From Gallionellaceae bacterium UBA6222 (lineage in GTDB: Bacteria; Pseudomonadota; Gammaproteobacteria; Burkholderiales; Gallionellaceae), in contig DISA01000036.1 of NCBI GenBank assembly GCA_002421915.1, forward strand, positions 1 to 16,640: a DNA stretch of 16,640 bases. The letters are read 5' to 3'. Numbering within the stretch: position 1 is the stretch's first letter; every line of letters starts with the position of its first letter. Shown piece by piece: positions 6,986 through 13,977 of the stretch. Under the pieces are notes generated by a model. The model was not told the DNA's origin. It ran no database searches and saw nothing but the letters and a program-made list of their open reading frames with translations. Position numbers and translations under genes: made by a program.

Positions 6986-8413
6986 CTAAAAACCGGGCTG
7001 GGGCTTTGTCCAGGCAGCGCGCAGCAGAGGGAAGGCCACGCATATCCGGGTGCCGACACCGCTGTTGCCTGTCTTTAGCTCCAGTTCGGCTCCATGCCGC
7101 TTGGCGATTTCGGCCACGATGGGTAGACCGAGCCCGCTGCCGCTCTCGCCGTTACCGAGGATGCGGTAGAAACGCTCGAACACACGCTCACGGTGTTCCT
7201 GCGCAATGCCCTGGCCGTTATCTTCGACACAAAGTGCCGACCGCCTGTGCAGCAGACTAACGCTGACTGTGATATGACCATTCGCGGGAGTGTAGCGGAT
7301 CGCATTGTCGATCAAATTGTTAAGCAGCTCTTGCAGGCCGTTTGCGTCGCCTTCAATCATCACTGCCGTGTTTGCACCTTCAAAACCAAGGTCGATATTC
7401 TTTTCCAGTGCCACCTGTATCCAGTTGAGCACGTTTTCCTGTGCCAACTGGTTGAGATCGAGCGGGGCAAAGCGATCAAAAGGTTCTCCACCGGGTTCAT
7501 TGCGCGCCAGCGCCAGCAATTGGTTGACCAAACGGGTGCCGTGACGGGTGCTGGTCAAGATGCGCTCAAGCGCATGTTGTTTTAACGCAGCCTCATCCGA
7601 GCGCAAGGCCAGTTCCGCCTGCGTCTTCATCCCGGCAAAGGGTGTGCGCAACTGGTGCGCCGCATCGGCAAGGAATCGCTTCTGTACCGCCATCACTTGC
7701 TTGAGCCGTTCCAGCAGGTCGTTCACCGCGTCGATCAATGGCCCGACCTCGGCCGGGGCCTGGCTACCGTCGAGGCGCGACAGGTCGTCGCGCTGGCGTT
7801 GCAGCGCGTCGCGCCGCAACCGTTCCAGCGGGCGCAAGCCCTGCTTGACCCCGTACCAGACCACGCCCAGCGCGATCAGGGTCAGCAGCAATTGCGGGAT
7901 GACGATGTTGGCCAGAATGCCGCGGATCAGTGCCTGCCTTTGTTCGGTGGTTTCCGAAACGTGCAATTGCAGCACGCCATTGCGCGAGGGGAAAGTCAGG
8001 CTCACCATGCGCGTCTTTTTGCCGTCGCGCTCACTGTTGCTGAACAGCGGGCCGCTGCGTTCGCGCCGGTATGTAATCGGTCGCAGGGTGTTGCCGCTGC
8101 CGGCCAGTTTGCGCCCCTGGCTATCGGTGACGGTATATTGCACACGATCCGGCAGGCCGGGTTCGGAACCGTCCGGAAGTGCCGGGACGACGTCGAGCTG
8201 CTCCTCGCCGCTCCCCAGTTTGAGCTGGGCGGCAATCTCGTGCGCGCGTTGCAGCAAAACCAGATCGTAGGGTTGGTTGGCATAGTTGATGGTGGCGAAA
8301 TAACCGACGACGGTACTGACAATCCACAGCAGATAGAGCGAGATCAGCAAGCGCTGCATGAGATAGCTGCGCAGGGAGCGGACCGGGGATTCCTGGGCGT
8401 GTGGCGGATTCAT
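6986..8413 (-). CDS. Sensor histidine kinase, TctE/QseC-like
   Basis: A 475-residue membrane kinase. It has TM1 at about 21-44, a periplasmic sensor domain at about 45-163, and TM2 at about 166-188. A HAMP-like linker follows to about 244. The dimerisation/phosphoacceptor box is FLADAAHQLRTPF with H253. The ATPase domain has an N box NNLIDNAIRYTP (365-376), G1 VEDNGQGI (396-403) and G2 GSGLGLPI (425-432). All catalytic motifs are intact. It lies 24 nt downstream of its response regulator gene and shares its transcript. The periplasmic domain is of the size seen in TctE-type carboxylate sensors. Together with two flanking symporter modules, this suggests sensing of an external organic acid, though the ligand is not identifiable. 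Confidence 0.92.
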   Translation of the reverse strand: MNPPHAQESPVRSLRSYLMQRLLISLYLLWIVSTVVGYFATINYANQPYDLVLLQRAHEIAAQLKLGSGEEQLDVVPALPDGSEPGLPDRVQYTVTDSQGRKLAGSGNTLRPITYRRERSGPLFSNSERDGKKTRMVSLTFPSRNGVLQLHVSETTEQRQALIRGILANIVIPQLLLTLIALGVVWYGVKQGLRPLERLRRDALQRQRDDLSRLDGSQAPAEVGPLIDAVNDLLERLKQVMAVQKRFLADAAHQLRTPFAGMKTQAELALRSDEAALKQHALERILTSTRHGTRLVNQLLALARNEPGGEPFDRFAPLDLNQLAQENVLNWIQVALEKNIDLGFEGANTAVMIEGDANGLQELLNNLIDNAIRYTPANGHITVSVSLLHRRSALCVEDNGQGIAQEHRERVFERFYRILGNGESGSGLGLPIVAEIAKRHGAELELKTGNSGVGTRICVAFPLLRAAWTKPQPGF

Positions 8414-8437
8414 ACGGTGCCGGGTGGGGTGAGTGGA

Positions 8438-9121
8438 CTAGCCCGAAACCGGTTTCAGTTTGTCAATGACGTAACCCAGTCCGCGAATGGTGCGGATGGT
8501 CACTCCCGCCGGCTCGATCTTTTTGCGCAGGCGATGGATATAAACTTCAATTGCGTTACTGCTGGCTTCTTCGGCATAGCTGTAGATTCGCTCCAGCATT
8601 TGCTCTTTGCTTACCACCCAGCCGGTGCGCAACATCAGTGCTTCGAGTACACTCAATTCGCGTGTGGTCAGTTCGAGTGATTCGCCGTTGATTGTCGTGC
8701 GCCGGGCGACGCTGTCGAATACCAGTGTGCCGCAGGTATAAACCGGGTTGACCCCGCATTGGCCGCGCCGGATCAGGGCGCGCACACGCGCCTCCAACTC
8801 CGGCAGGCTGAACGGCTTGATCATGTAATCGTCTGCCCCCAAGTCGAGTCCGTGCACTCTATCCTCCTCTGCATCGCGCGCAGTGAGGATAATGACCGGC
8901 ACCTGGCGGTTGTTTTCGCGCAGACTTCGTAGCACACTGAAACCGTCCACGCGCGGCAGGCCGAGATCAAGGATCACCAGGTCGAACGGCTGCTCGCCGC
9001 TGAGGATCAGGCGCGCGGCATGACCGTCCTTGACACAGTCAACCGCATAGCCGGACTGGCGCATGGAGTGGCACAATCCGTCTGCAAGCACTTCGTCATC
9101 TTCGGCGATCAGGATGCGCAT
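8438..9121 (-). CDS. OmpR/PhoB-family response regulator, TctD-like
   Basis: A 227-residue DNA-binding regulator. The receiver domain (1-115) has the acidic pocket E7-D8-D9, the phosphorylation site D52 (VILDLGLP), the switch Thr in ILTARD and the conserved Lys in IKPF. A winged-helix output domain covers about residues 127-222, with ELTTRELSVLEALM and the recognition-helix region NAIEVYIHRLRKKI followed by the RTIRGLGYVID wing. It is the first gene of the minus-strand operon with the sensor kinase and is divergent from symporter module 2, with 111 nt between the starts. By analogy with TctD it would activate one or both flanking symporter modules when phosphorylated. That is inference from position. 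Confidence 0.94.
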   Translation of the reverse strand: MRILIAEDDEVLADGLCHSMRQSGYAVDCVKDGHAARLILSGEQPFDLVILDLGLPRVDGFSVLRSLRENNRQVPVIILTARDAEEDRVHGLDLGADDYMIKPFSLPELEARVRALIRRGQCGVNPVYTCGTLVFDSVARRTTINGESLELTTRELSVLEALMLRTGWVVSKEQMLERIYSYAEEASSNAIEVYIHRLRKKIEPAGVTIRTIRGLGYVIDKLKPVSG

Positions 9122-9177
9122 AGCGTGTGATAGTTGTTCGGGGTTGTGGGGGGAAGGATAAGTCTGCGCAGCATTCT

Positions 9178-9194
9178 ATGGGTAACAGACCCAT
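9178..9194. promoter_or_regulatory. Inverted repeat in the divergent promoter region
   Basis: ATGGGTAACAGACCCAT is a perfect 6-bp inverted repeat with a 5-nt spacer. It lies in the 111-bp gap between the response regulator and symporter module 2. On the minus strand, TAGAAT just downstream of it is a 5/6 match to a -10 hexamer, so the repeat could fall between the -35 and -10 of the regulator promoter. It is a candidate operator for autoregulation or for control of both directions. Confidence 0.35.
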
Positions 9195-9232
9195 TTTAAA
9201 AGCCGTGTGGCGGATGCGGTGGTGAAAGCAGG

Positions 9233-9511
9233 ATGAAAAAGGGGGAAATCGTGCAACTTGGTGTTAAGCACAAACGCTATTGGCACAGTAATTTGCGCCT
9301 GACCGGCGTGTTGTTGGCAATTTGGTTTGCGGCCACTTTTGGGGTCAGCTGGTTCGCGCGAGAACTGCAGGCATTGACCTTCATGGGATTTCCGTTACCG
9401 TTTTTCATGGCGGCACAGGGCGCATTGCTTATCTATGTGGTACTGGTGGGAATATATGCCTGGCGCATGGATAAACTGGATCGCGAATTCGGCGTGCAGG
9501 AAGATCAGTAA
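9233..9511 (+). CDS. DUF4212 protein, small subunit of a sodium:solute symporter (module 2)
   Basis: A 92-residue inner-membrane protein with two hydrophobic segments (about residues 23-42 and 51-77) and the DUF4212 ending DKLDREFGVQED. It is a paralogue of the protein at 3489: both share an aromatic Trp near the N-terminus, a Gly-Phe/Trp-Pro-Leu turn (FMGFPLPFFMAAQGALL here) and the C-terminal motif. The start is uncertain. The ATG at 9233 has AGG only 2 nt upstream. An in-frame GTG at 9251 follows a GGGGGA run with 4-nt spacing and would give 86 residues, close to the 87 of its paralogue. The stop overlaps the next start by one base (TAATG), so translation with the large symporter is coupled. 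Confidence 0.9.
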   Translation: MKKGEIVQLGVKHKRYWHSNLRLTGVLLAIWFAATFGVSWFARELQALTFMGFPLPFFMAAQGALLIYVVLVGIYAWRMDKLDREFGVQEDQ

Positions 9512-11598
9512 TGGCGGATTTGACACAAACGCAGTTTGTCTCCCGGCTCAAACGTTATTATTCCCTCTATACCGGCGGTGTGATCGGTTTTGTCGTCTTG
9601 TTGTCCATCCTCGAACAGATGGGCGTACCGAACAAAGTCCTGGGCTATATTTTTCTCGGTGTAACTGTTTCTCTTTACGCCGGCATTGGCATCCTGTCGC
9701 GCACTTCCGATGTGGCCGAATATTATGTGGCGGGACGCCGGATACCCGCCCTATTCAACGGCATGGCCACGGCAGCCGACTGGATGTCGGCTGCCAGTTT
9801 CATTGGGCTGGCAGGCACGCTGTATGTGTCAGGCTACGACGGGCTGGCGTTTGTCATGGGCTGGACCGGGGGTTTTTGCCTGGTTGCCCTGTTTCTGGCG
9901 CCGTATTTGCGCAAGTTTGGCCAGTTCACAATCCCCGATTTTCTGGGGGCACGTTATGGCGGTGATGTGCCGCGCATGATCGGTGTATTCGCCGCCATTC
10001 TGTGCTCGTTCACCTACGTGATCGCGCAAATATACGGCCTGGGGCTGATCGTCAGTCGTTTCACCGGGCTGGATTTCGGCATCGGTGTATTTGTCGGATT
10101 GGGCAGCATCCTGTTCTGTTCATTCCTGGGCGGGATGCGCGCGGTGACATGGACTCAGGTTTCCCAGTACGTCATTTTGATCGTTGCCTACATGATTCCG
10201 GTGATCTGGCTGTCGGTTAAACACACCGGCAATCCGGTGCCGCAGATCACTTATGGCTATGTGTTGCAGCAGGTCACCGCACGCGAACAGGTGTTGAATG
10301 ACCCGGCCACCCCGGAAGGTGCGCGCGAGGCGGAAGTCCGCGCCCTCTTCAGTGAACAACAGGCGCAGCATGAAGCCCAACTGCGCGCACTGGAGACAGG
10401 AGGTGCAGCTTATCTGGCACAGGAAAAATCCAAACTGGAGAATACAGTTGCGGTGCTCAAGACATACCCGATGGCTACACCGGAGATGCGGGCGGCGGCA
10501 GAAACACGCCTGACCGAATTTCCCAAAGACATTGCCGGCGCGCGCATGGCGTGGCAGACAGCTGCCGATACCGAGCGTGCTCGGGCAGCTCCAATATCAC
10601 CGCACGCCGAATCTTTTGCTGCAGCGGATGAGGAAGGGCGTGATATTAAACGCAAGAATTTTCTGGCGCTGGTGTTGTGTCTGATGGTGGGTACGGCCGC
10701 CTTGCCACACATCCTGATGCGCTTTTATACCACCACCTCGGTGAGGGAGGCGCGGCTGTCCGTATTCTGGTCGCTGGTTTTCATCTCACTGCTCTACATC
10801 ACGGCTCCGGCGCTGGCGGTACTGGCCAAATATGACGTCTATACCCTGCTGGTCGGTTCCAGTTTCTCCGAGCTGCCGAGCTGGGTCTCCGCTTGGGCGG
10901 CGGTGGATAAGACCCTGATGAGTGTGACCGACATGAACCGTGACGGCATTGTGCAACTGGCAGAGATCACACTGGGGGGTGACTTGATCGTGCTGGCAAC
11001 CCCGGAGATCGCCGGACTCCCCTACGTTGTTACCGCGCTGGTGGCGGCGGGCGGACTGGCCGCCGCACTGTCCACGGCAGACGGACTGATGCTGACCATC
11101 GCTAATGCGCTGTCGCATGATGTCTATTACAAAATGATTGATCCTGCCGCGCCGACTTCGCGCCGCTTGGCGATTTCCAAGGGTTTGTTGTTGGTGGTGG
11201 CAATTTGTGCGGCCTACGTCACCTCGCTCAAGCCCGGCGATATTCTGTTCCTCGTGGGCGCGGCTTTTTCGCTGGCCGCTTCCGCCTTTTTTCCGGCGCT
11301 GGTACTGGGGATTTTCTGGAAACGCGCCAACCGAACCGGGGCGGTGATTGGCATGGTTGGCGGTTTGGCTGTGTGCATGTACTACATGTATCGCACCTAT
11401 CCGTTTTTTGGCGTCAACGGCAGCCTGTGGTGGGATATTAGCCCGATTTCCGCCGGTATATTCGGCATGCCGGTTGGCTTCATTGGCGTCATTTGCGGCA
11501 GTCTATTGACGCGCGCGCCGGCGCCACAGATACAGGCGCTGGTTGATCGTGTACGCTATCCGCGTTTGGTGACAGATATCGAAGTCGAGAAAGGATGA
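9511..11598 (+). CDS. Sodium:solute symporter, VC_2705 subfamily, with a long hydrophilic insertion (module 2)
   Basis: A 695-residue SSS-family Na+-coupled carrier, paralogous to the one at 3767. Shared signatures are ATAADWMSAASF, TWTQVSQYVILIVAY, LPHILMRFYTTTSVR, IVLATPEIAGLPYVVTALVA and KRANRTGA. S521-T522 in AAALSTADG is the expected Na+-site pair. The difference in length comes mostly from residues about 250-380, an Ala/Glu/Gln-rich, helical and possibly coiled-coil insertion. The equivalent loop in the first copy is about 42 residues. Residues 474-485 (DMNRDGIVQLAE) match the canonical EF-hand Ca2+ loop at every ligand position. The start overlaps the stop of the DUF4212 gene. Substrate and ion dependence are not determinable. 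A short organic acid is the likely class from family context. Confidence 0.92.
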   Translation: MADLTQTQFVSRLKRYYSLYTGGVIGFVVLLSILEQMGVPNKVLGYIFLGVTVSLYAGIGILSRTSDVAEYYVAGRRIPALFNGMATAADWMSAASFIGLAGTLYVSGYDGLAFVMGWTGGFCLVALFLAPYLRKFGQFTIPDFLGARYGGDVPRMIGVFAAILCSFTYVIAQIYGLGLIVSRFTGLDFGIGVFVGLGSILFCSFLGGMRAVTWTQVSQYVILIVAYMIPVIWLSVKHTGNPVPQITYGYVLQQVTAREQVLNDPATPEGAREAEVRALFSEQQAQHEAQLRALETGGAAYLAQEKSKLENTVAVLKTYPMATPEMRAAAETRLTEFPKDIAGARMAWQTAADTERARAAPISPHAESFAAADEEGRDIKRKNFLALVLCLMVGTAALPHILMRFYTTTSVREARLSVFWSLVFISLLYITAPALAVLAKYDVYTLLVGSSFSELPSWVSAWAAVDKTLMSVTDMNRDGIVQLAEITLGGDLIVLATPEIAGLPYVVTALVAAGGLAAALSTADGLMLTIANALSHDVYYKMIDPAAPTSRRLAISKGLLLVVAICAAYVTSLKPGDILFLVGAAFSLAASAFFPALVLGIFWKRANRTGAVIGMVGGLAVCMYYMYRTYPFFGVNGSLWWDISPISAGIFGMPVGFIGVICGSLLTRAPAPQIQALVDRVRYPRLVTDIEVEKG

Positions 11599-11610
11599 GA
11601 GAGAGTTGTG

Positions 11611-11928
11611 ATGAACGTATCTCCCGCGTTGTTTATGGTCATTGTGCTGAAGGCGCTGGTTGAGATCGCCGCTGTTTCCTTGCTGGCGCAGGCAATCGTC
11701 GCGGCAATGGCCGGGCAGACGCGGCAGGCGAATGTCATCTACCGCATTTTTAACACGATTACTCTGCCCGTCGTCAAATTTGCACGTAAACTCAGCCCCA
11801 AGTTGGTTGCCGATTCATATATGGGGCTTATCGCTTTTCTGTTGTTGTTCTGGTGCTGGGTGCTGTTGCTCTATGCCAAGGGCTACATCTGCCACGCGCA
11901 GCACCTAGCCTGTTTTGCCGCCGCGTAG
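11611..11928 (+). CDS. Small YggT-like inner-membrane protein (module 2)
   Basis: A 105-residue protein with one N-terminal hydrophobic helix (about residues 6-30) and one near the C-terminus (about 67-90). They are joined by an amphipathic basic segment containing RIFNTITLPVVKFARKLSP. The layout (helix, amphipathic segment with a Pro-centred motif, helix) mirrors the protein at 5678, although identity is low. It starts 12 nt after the symporter stop with a GA-rich ribosome-binding region (GAGAGAG). GTG at 11608 directly before the ATG is an alternative start. Unlike module 1, no terminator lies between it and the symporter. Homology to YggT is tentative. The recurrence beside two symporters is the stronger clue that it belongs to the transport module. 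Confidence 0.7.
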   Translation: MNVSPALFMVIVLKALVEIAAVSLLAQAIVAAMAGQTRQANVIYRIFNTITLPVVKFARKLSPKLVADSYMGLIAFLLLFWCWVLLLYAKGYICHAQHLACFAAA

Positions 11929-11931
11929 CAG

Positions 11932-11961
11932 TTGGACGGCAAAGGCAAAAGCCGTTATCCT
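11932..11961 (+). promoter_or_regulatory. Candidate promoter of tRNA-Arg
   Basis: TTGGAC (11932-11937) and TATCCT (11956-11961) are separated by 18 bp, followed by the GC-rich discriminator GCGCACC. TATCCT with a GC-rich discriminator is typical of stringently controlled stable-RNA promoters. It would start transcription about 10 nt before the mature tRNA. The -35 match is weak (TTG only). Confidence 0.42.
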
Positions 11962-11978
11962 GCGCACCGCTTCAAAAT

Positions 11979-12055
11979 GCGCTCGTAGCTCAGCTGGATA
12001 GAGTATTGGTTTCCGAAGCCAAGGGTCGTGGGTTCGACTCCCGCCGAGCGCACCA
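11979..12055 (+). tRNA. tRNA-Arg (anticodon CCG)
   Basis: A 77-nt tRNA including an encoded CCA end. The acceptor stem GCGCTCG (11979-11985) pairs perfectly with CGAGCGC (12045-12051), followed by A and CCA. The D-loop contains AGCTGGATA. The anticodon arm is TTGGT-TTCCGAA-GCCAA, with CCG at 12013-12015 reading CGG (Arg). The T arm is GTGGG-TTCGACT-CCCGC. All stems pair. It is read between symporter module 2 and the pil regulatory genes. No duplicated 3' end, and so no sign of an integrated element, is visible in the window. Confidence 0.96.
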
Positions 12056-12109
12056 ATTCAACCCGGATCCGCGGCTTTAACGCAGCGCGTCCACCGCACA
12101 GGACTCGAT

Positions 12110-12328
12110 ATGACGCGATTGATTTTTCTTGCCGTAGCCATCGCGCTTGTATATTGGCTGTTGCGTTCCTTCCGTAACAAGACAAATAGCGGGAATCCGC
12201 CACCGTCGAGCGAGGACATGGTGTCTTGCGCGCGCTGTGGAGTGCATTTGCCCAGAAGTGAATGCATCACGGAAGGTGACAACTGTTATTGCTGCGAAGC
12301 GCATCGGCGCGGTGAAACATCGCAATAA
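12110..12328 (+). CDS. PP0621-family small membrane-anchored Cys-rich protein
   Basis: A 72-residue protein. An N-terminal transmembrane helix (about 4-19) is followed by a short polar linker and a cytoplasmic or periplasmic Cys cluster: SCARCGVHLP (CxxC at residues 40-43), then CITEGDNCYCCEAH. This pattern suggests a small zinc-binding ribbon. The family typically lies just upstream of pilS in beta- and gammaproteobacteria, as here. AGGA lies about 6 nt before the ATG. It is followed by pilS with only 5 nt between, so co-transcription is likely. Its function is unknown. A role with the PilS sensor is only a positional guess. Confidence 0.85.
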   Translation: MTRLIFLAVAIALVYWLLRSFRNKTNSGNPPPSSEDMVSCARCGVHLPRSECITEGDNCYCCEAHRRGETSQ

Positions 12329-12333
12329 CGCGC

Positions 12334-13977
12334 ATGCGGGAAATTCCTGTTCCTGATACATCCTTATTCACGGTGCGGCGTCCATTGGTTGCGCTGCCAC
12401 CGGAAAAACTGTGGCGCTCTCTCGGCATCTTCAATCTTTACCGGCTATTGCTTGGCGGCTTGCTGCTTGTGCTGTCGGCAGTTTTTGGGGCAGCCCTGTC
12501 ACTGACGGCCCGAGAACAGGCGATATTCTTCTGGGTCAGTTCGATCTATACCCTGCTGGTGCTAGCATCGGTGCTGACCGTGGCTTTGCGCAGGCCGACA
12601 CCCGGCTGGCAATTGGCTTTCCAGATGTGCGCCGATATCGTATGCATCAGTTTACTTGCCTATTTCGGCAGCGGTGTGCAAAGCAATCTCCCCATGTTGT
12701 TGCTGGTGTCACTGGTATTTGCCGGGTTGATCAGTCATGGGCGCATTACCTTGTTGTATGCGGCACTGGCCAGTATTACCCTGCTGCTGGAGCATGCCTA
12801 CTCGGTGCTGACGCAATATGCACCGGAGGCGCAATTTTTCCAGGTCGGCATTCTGTGCACTTCCTATTTTGCCGTTGCCTGGTTGGCGCATACCTTGTCA
12901 CGTTATGCTCTGGCCAGCGAAAAACTGGCCGCGTTGCGGGGGGTAGATCTGGCCAGCATGGCCGAGGCCAACCGGCTGATGATTCACGATATGCCGGATG
13001 GCATGCTGGTGGTGGATGAGCGTGGTCGGGTGCGGCAATCCAATCCCGGTGCCAGCCGTTTATTGGGTTTTGCCTTCATCCCCGGTGTGCAGGTCGGACT
13101 CAGGGAATGCTCACCTTTGCTGGAGGCGCTGTATGCGGCGTGGCGGCAGAACCCGGAATTAGGAGGGGAAATCCAATATTTGCCCCGCACCAACAATCCG
13201 GTGCGCGTGCGTTTTCTGCGTATCGGTGGCGAAAGATTCTGGGGTGCGGTAGTCGTTCTGGAAGATGTGCGCCGGGTGCAGGAGCAGGCACAGCAGGTAA
13301 AGCTGGCAGCGCTGGGGCGGCTTACCGCAAATATCGCGCACGAAGTACGCAATCCATTGTCGTCCATCAGTTATGCGACGGAATTAATGATGGAAGGTGT
13401 GCAAGAACCGGCGCAGGCGCGTCTGCTGCAGCTGATTGCGGACAATACTTTACGTCTGGATCGCATCGTGCAGGATGTGATGCAACTCAACCGCCGCGAC
13501 CGGTCGCAACCGGAATTTCTCGACTTGGCGCTGCTGCTGCCTGGTTTTGTTGAGGCCTTGTGCCTGACCGAACAGGTCGTTCCCGCCGTGTTTGCATTGC
13601 AATTGCCGCAGGCGTGCTCGGTTAGCTTTGATCGGGGGCATTTCGAGCAAATATTGTGGAACCTGTGCCGTAACGCATTGCGCTATAGTCGGGGTGAGAC
13701 TGGTAGTGTGCGGGTGAGTGTGGCCCGTGCGCATGACGGGGTTGCCGCGCTGGAAGTCGCGGATGATGGGCCTGGTGTGGCGCCTGAAGCGGTACAGAAT
13801 CTGTTCGAACCGTTCTATACCACCGACAGCCGCGGCACCGGGCTGGGTTTGTATATCGTGCGCGAACTGTGCGAGGCGAATGGCGCCCATATCGAATATC
13901 GGCGCGGTGAAGGGGGTGGTGCATGCTTCCGCATTACATTCGCGGCGCAGACCAACATACAGGGAGACTTGGCGTGA
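12334..13977 (+). CDS. pilS: Sensor histidine kinase of the type IV pilus system
   Basis: A 547-residue NtrB-type kinase. Six hydrophobic helices lie in residues about 34-187, the multi-helix sensor architecture of PilS. A PAS-like domain follows (about 210-310, with DMPDGMLVVDERGRVRQSNP). The phosphoacceptor box is LTANIAHEVRNPLSSI with H336. The ATPase has an N box NLCRNALRYS (near 446-455), G1 ADDGPGV (near 476-482) and G2 GTGLGLYI (near 501-508). In Pseudomonas, PilS monitors membrane PilA and phosphorylates PilR. No good Shine-Dalgarno sequence is seen before the ATG, so it may depend on coupling with the upstream PP0621-family gene. Its stop overlaps the pilR start (GTGA). Confidence 0.92.
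   Translation: MREIPVPDTSLFTVRRPLVALPPEKLWRSLGIFNLYRLLLGGLLLVLSAVFGAALSLTAREQAIFFWVSSIYTLLVLASVLTVALRRPTPGWQLAFQMCADIVCISLLAYFGSGVQSNLPMLLLVSLVFAGLISHGRITLLYAALASITLLLEHAYSVLTQYAPEAQFFQVGILCTSYFAVAWLAHTLSRYALASEKLAALRGVDLASMAEANRLMIHDMPDGMLVVDERGRVRQSNPGASRLLGFAFIPGVQVGLRECSPLLEALYAAWRQNPELGGEIQYLPRTNNPVRVRFLRIGGERFWGAVVVLEDVRRVQEQAQQVKLAALGRLTANIAHEVRNPLSSISYATELMMEGVQEPAQARLLQLIADNTLRLDRIVQDVMQLNRRDRSQPEFLDLALLLPGFVEALCLTEQVVPAVFALQLPQACSVSFDRGHFEQILWNLCRNALRYSRGETGSVRVSVARAHDGVAALEVADDGPGVAPEAVQNLFEPFYTTDSRGTGLGLYIVRELCEANGAHIEYRRGEGGGACFRITFAAQTNIQGDLA

Noticed and set aside
11914..11943. Terminator after symporter module 2 (TTTGCCG...CGGCAAA)
   Set aside because: The 7-bp stem has a 16-nt loop, starts within the coding sequence and lacks a T-run, so it is too weak to call.
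11979..12055. tRNA-Arg as an integration site for a genomic island
   Set aside because: No repeat of the tRNA 3' end and no integrase gene is visible. The genes on both sides look like ordinary chromosomal genes.
13923..13973. Upstream extension of pilR to ATG 13923
   Set aside because: The added 17 residues lie within pilS and are not part of a receiver domain. GTG 13974 has a well-spaced AGGGAGA and a typical overlap.
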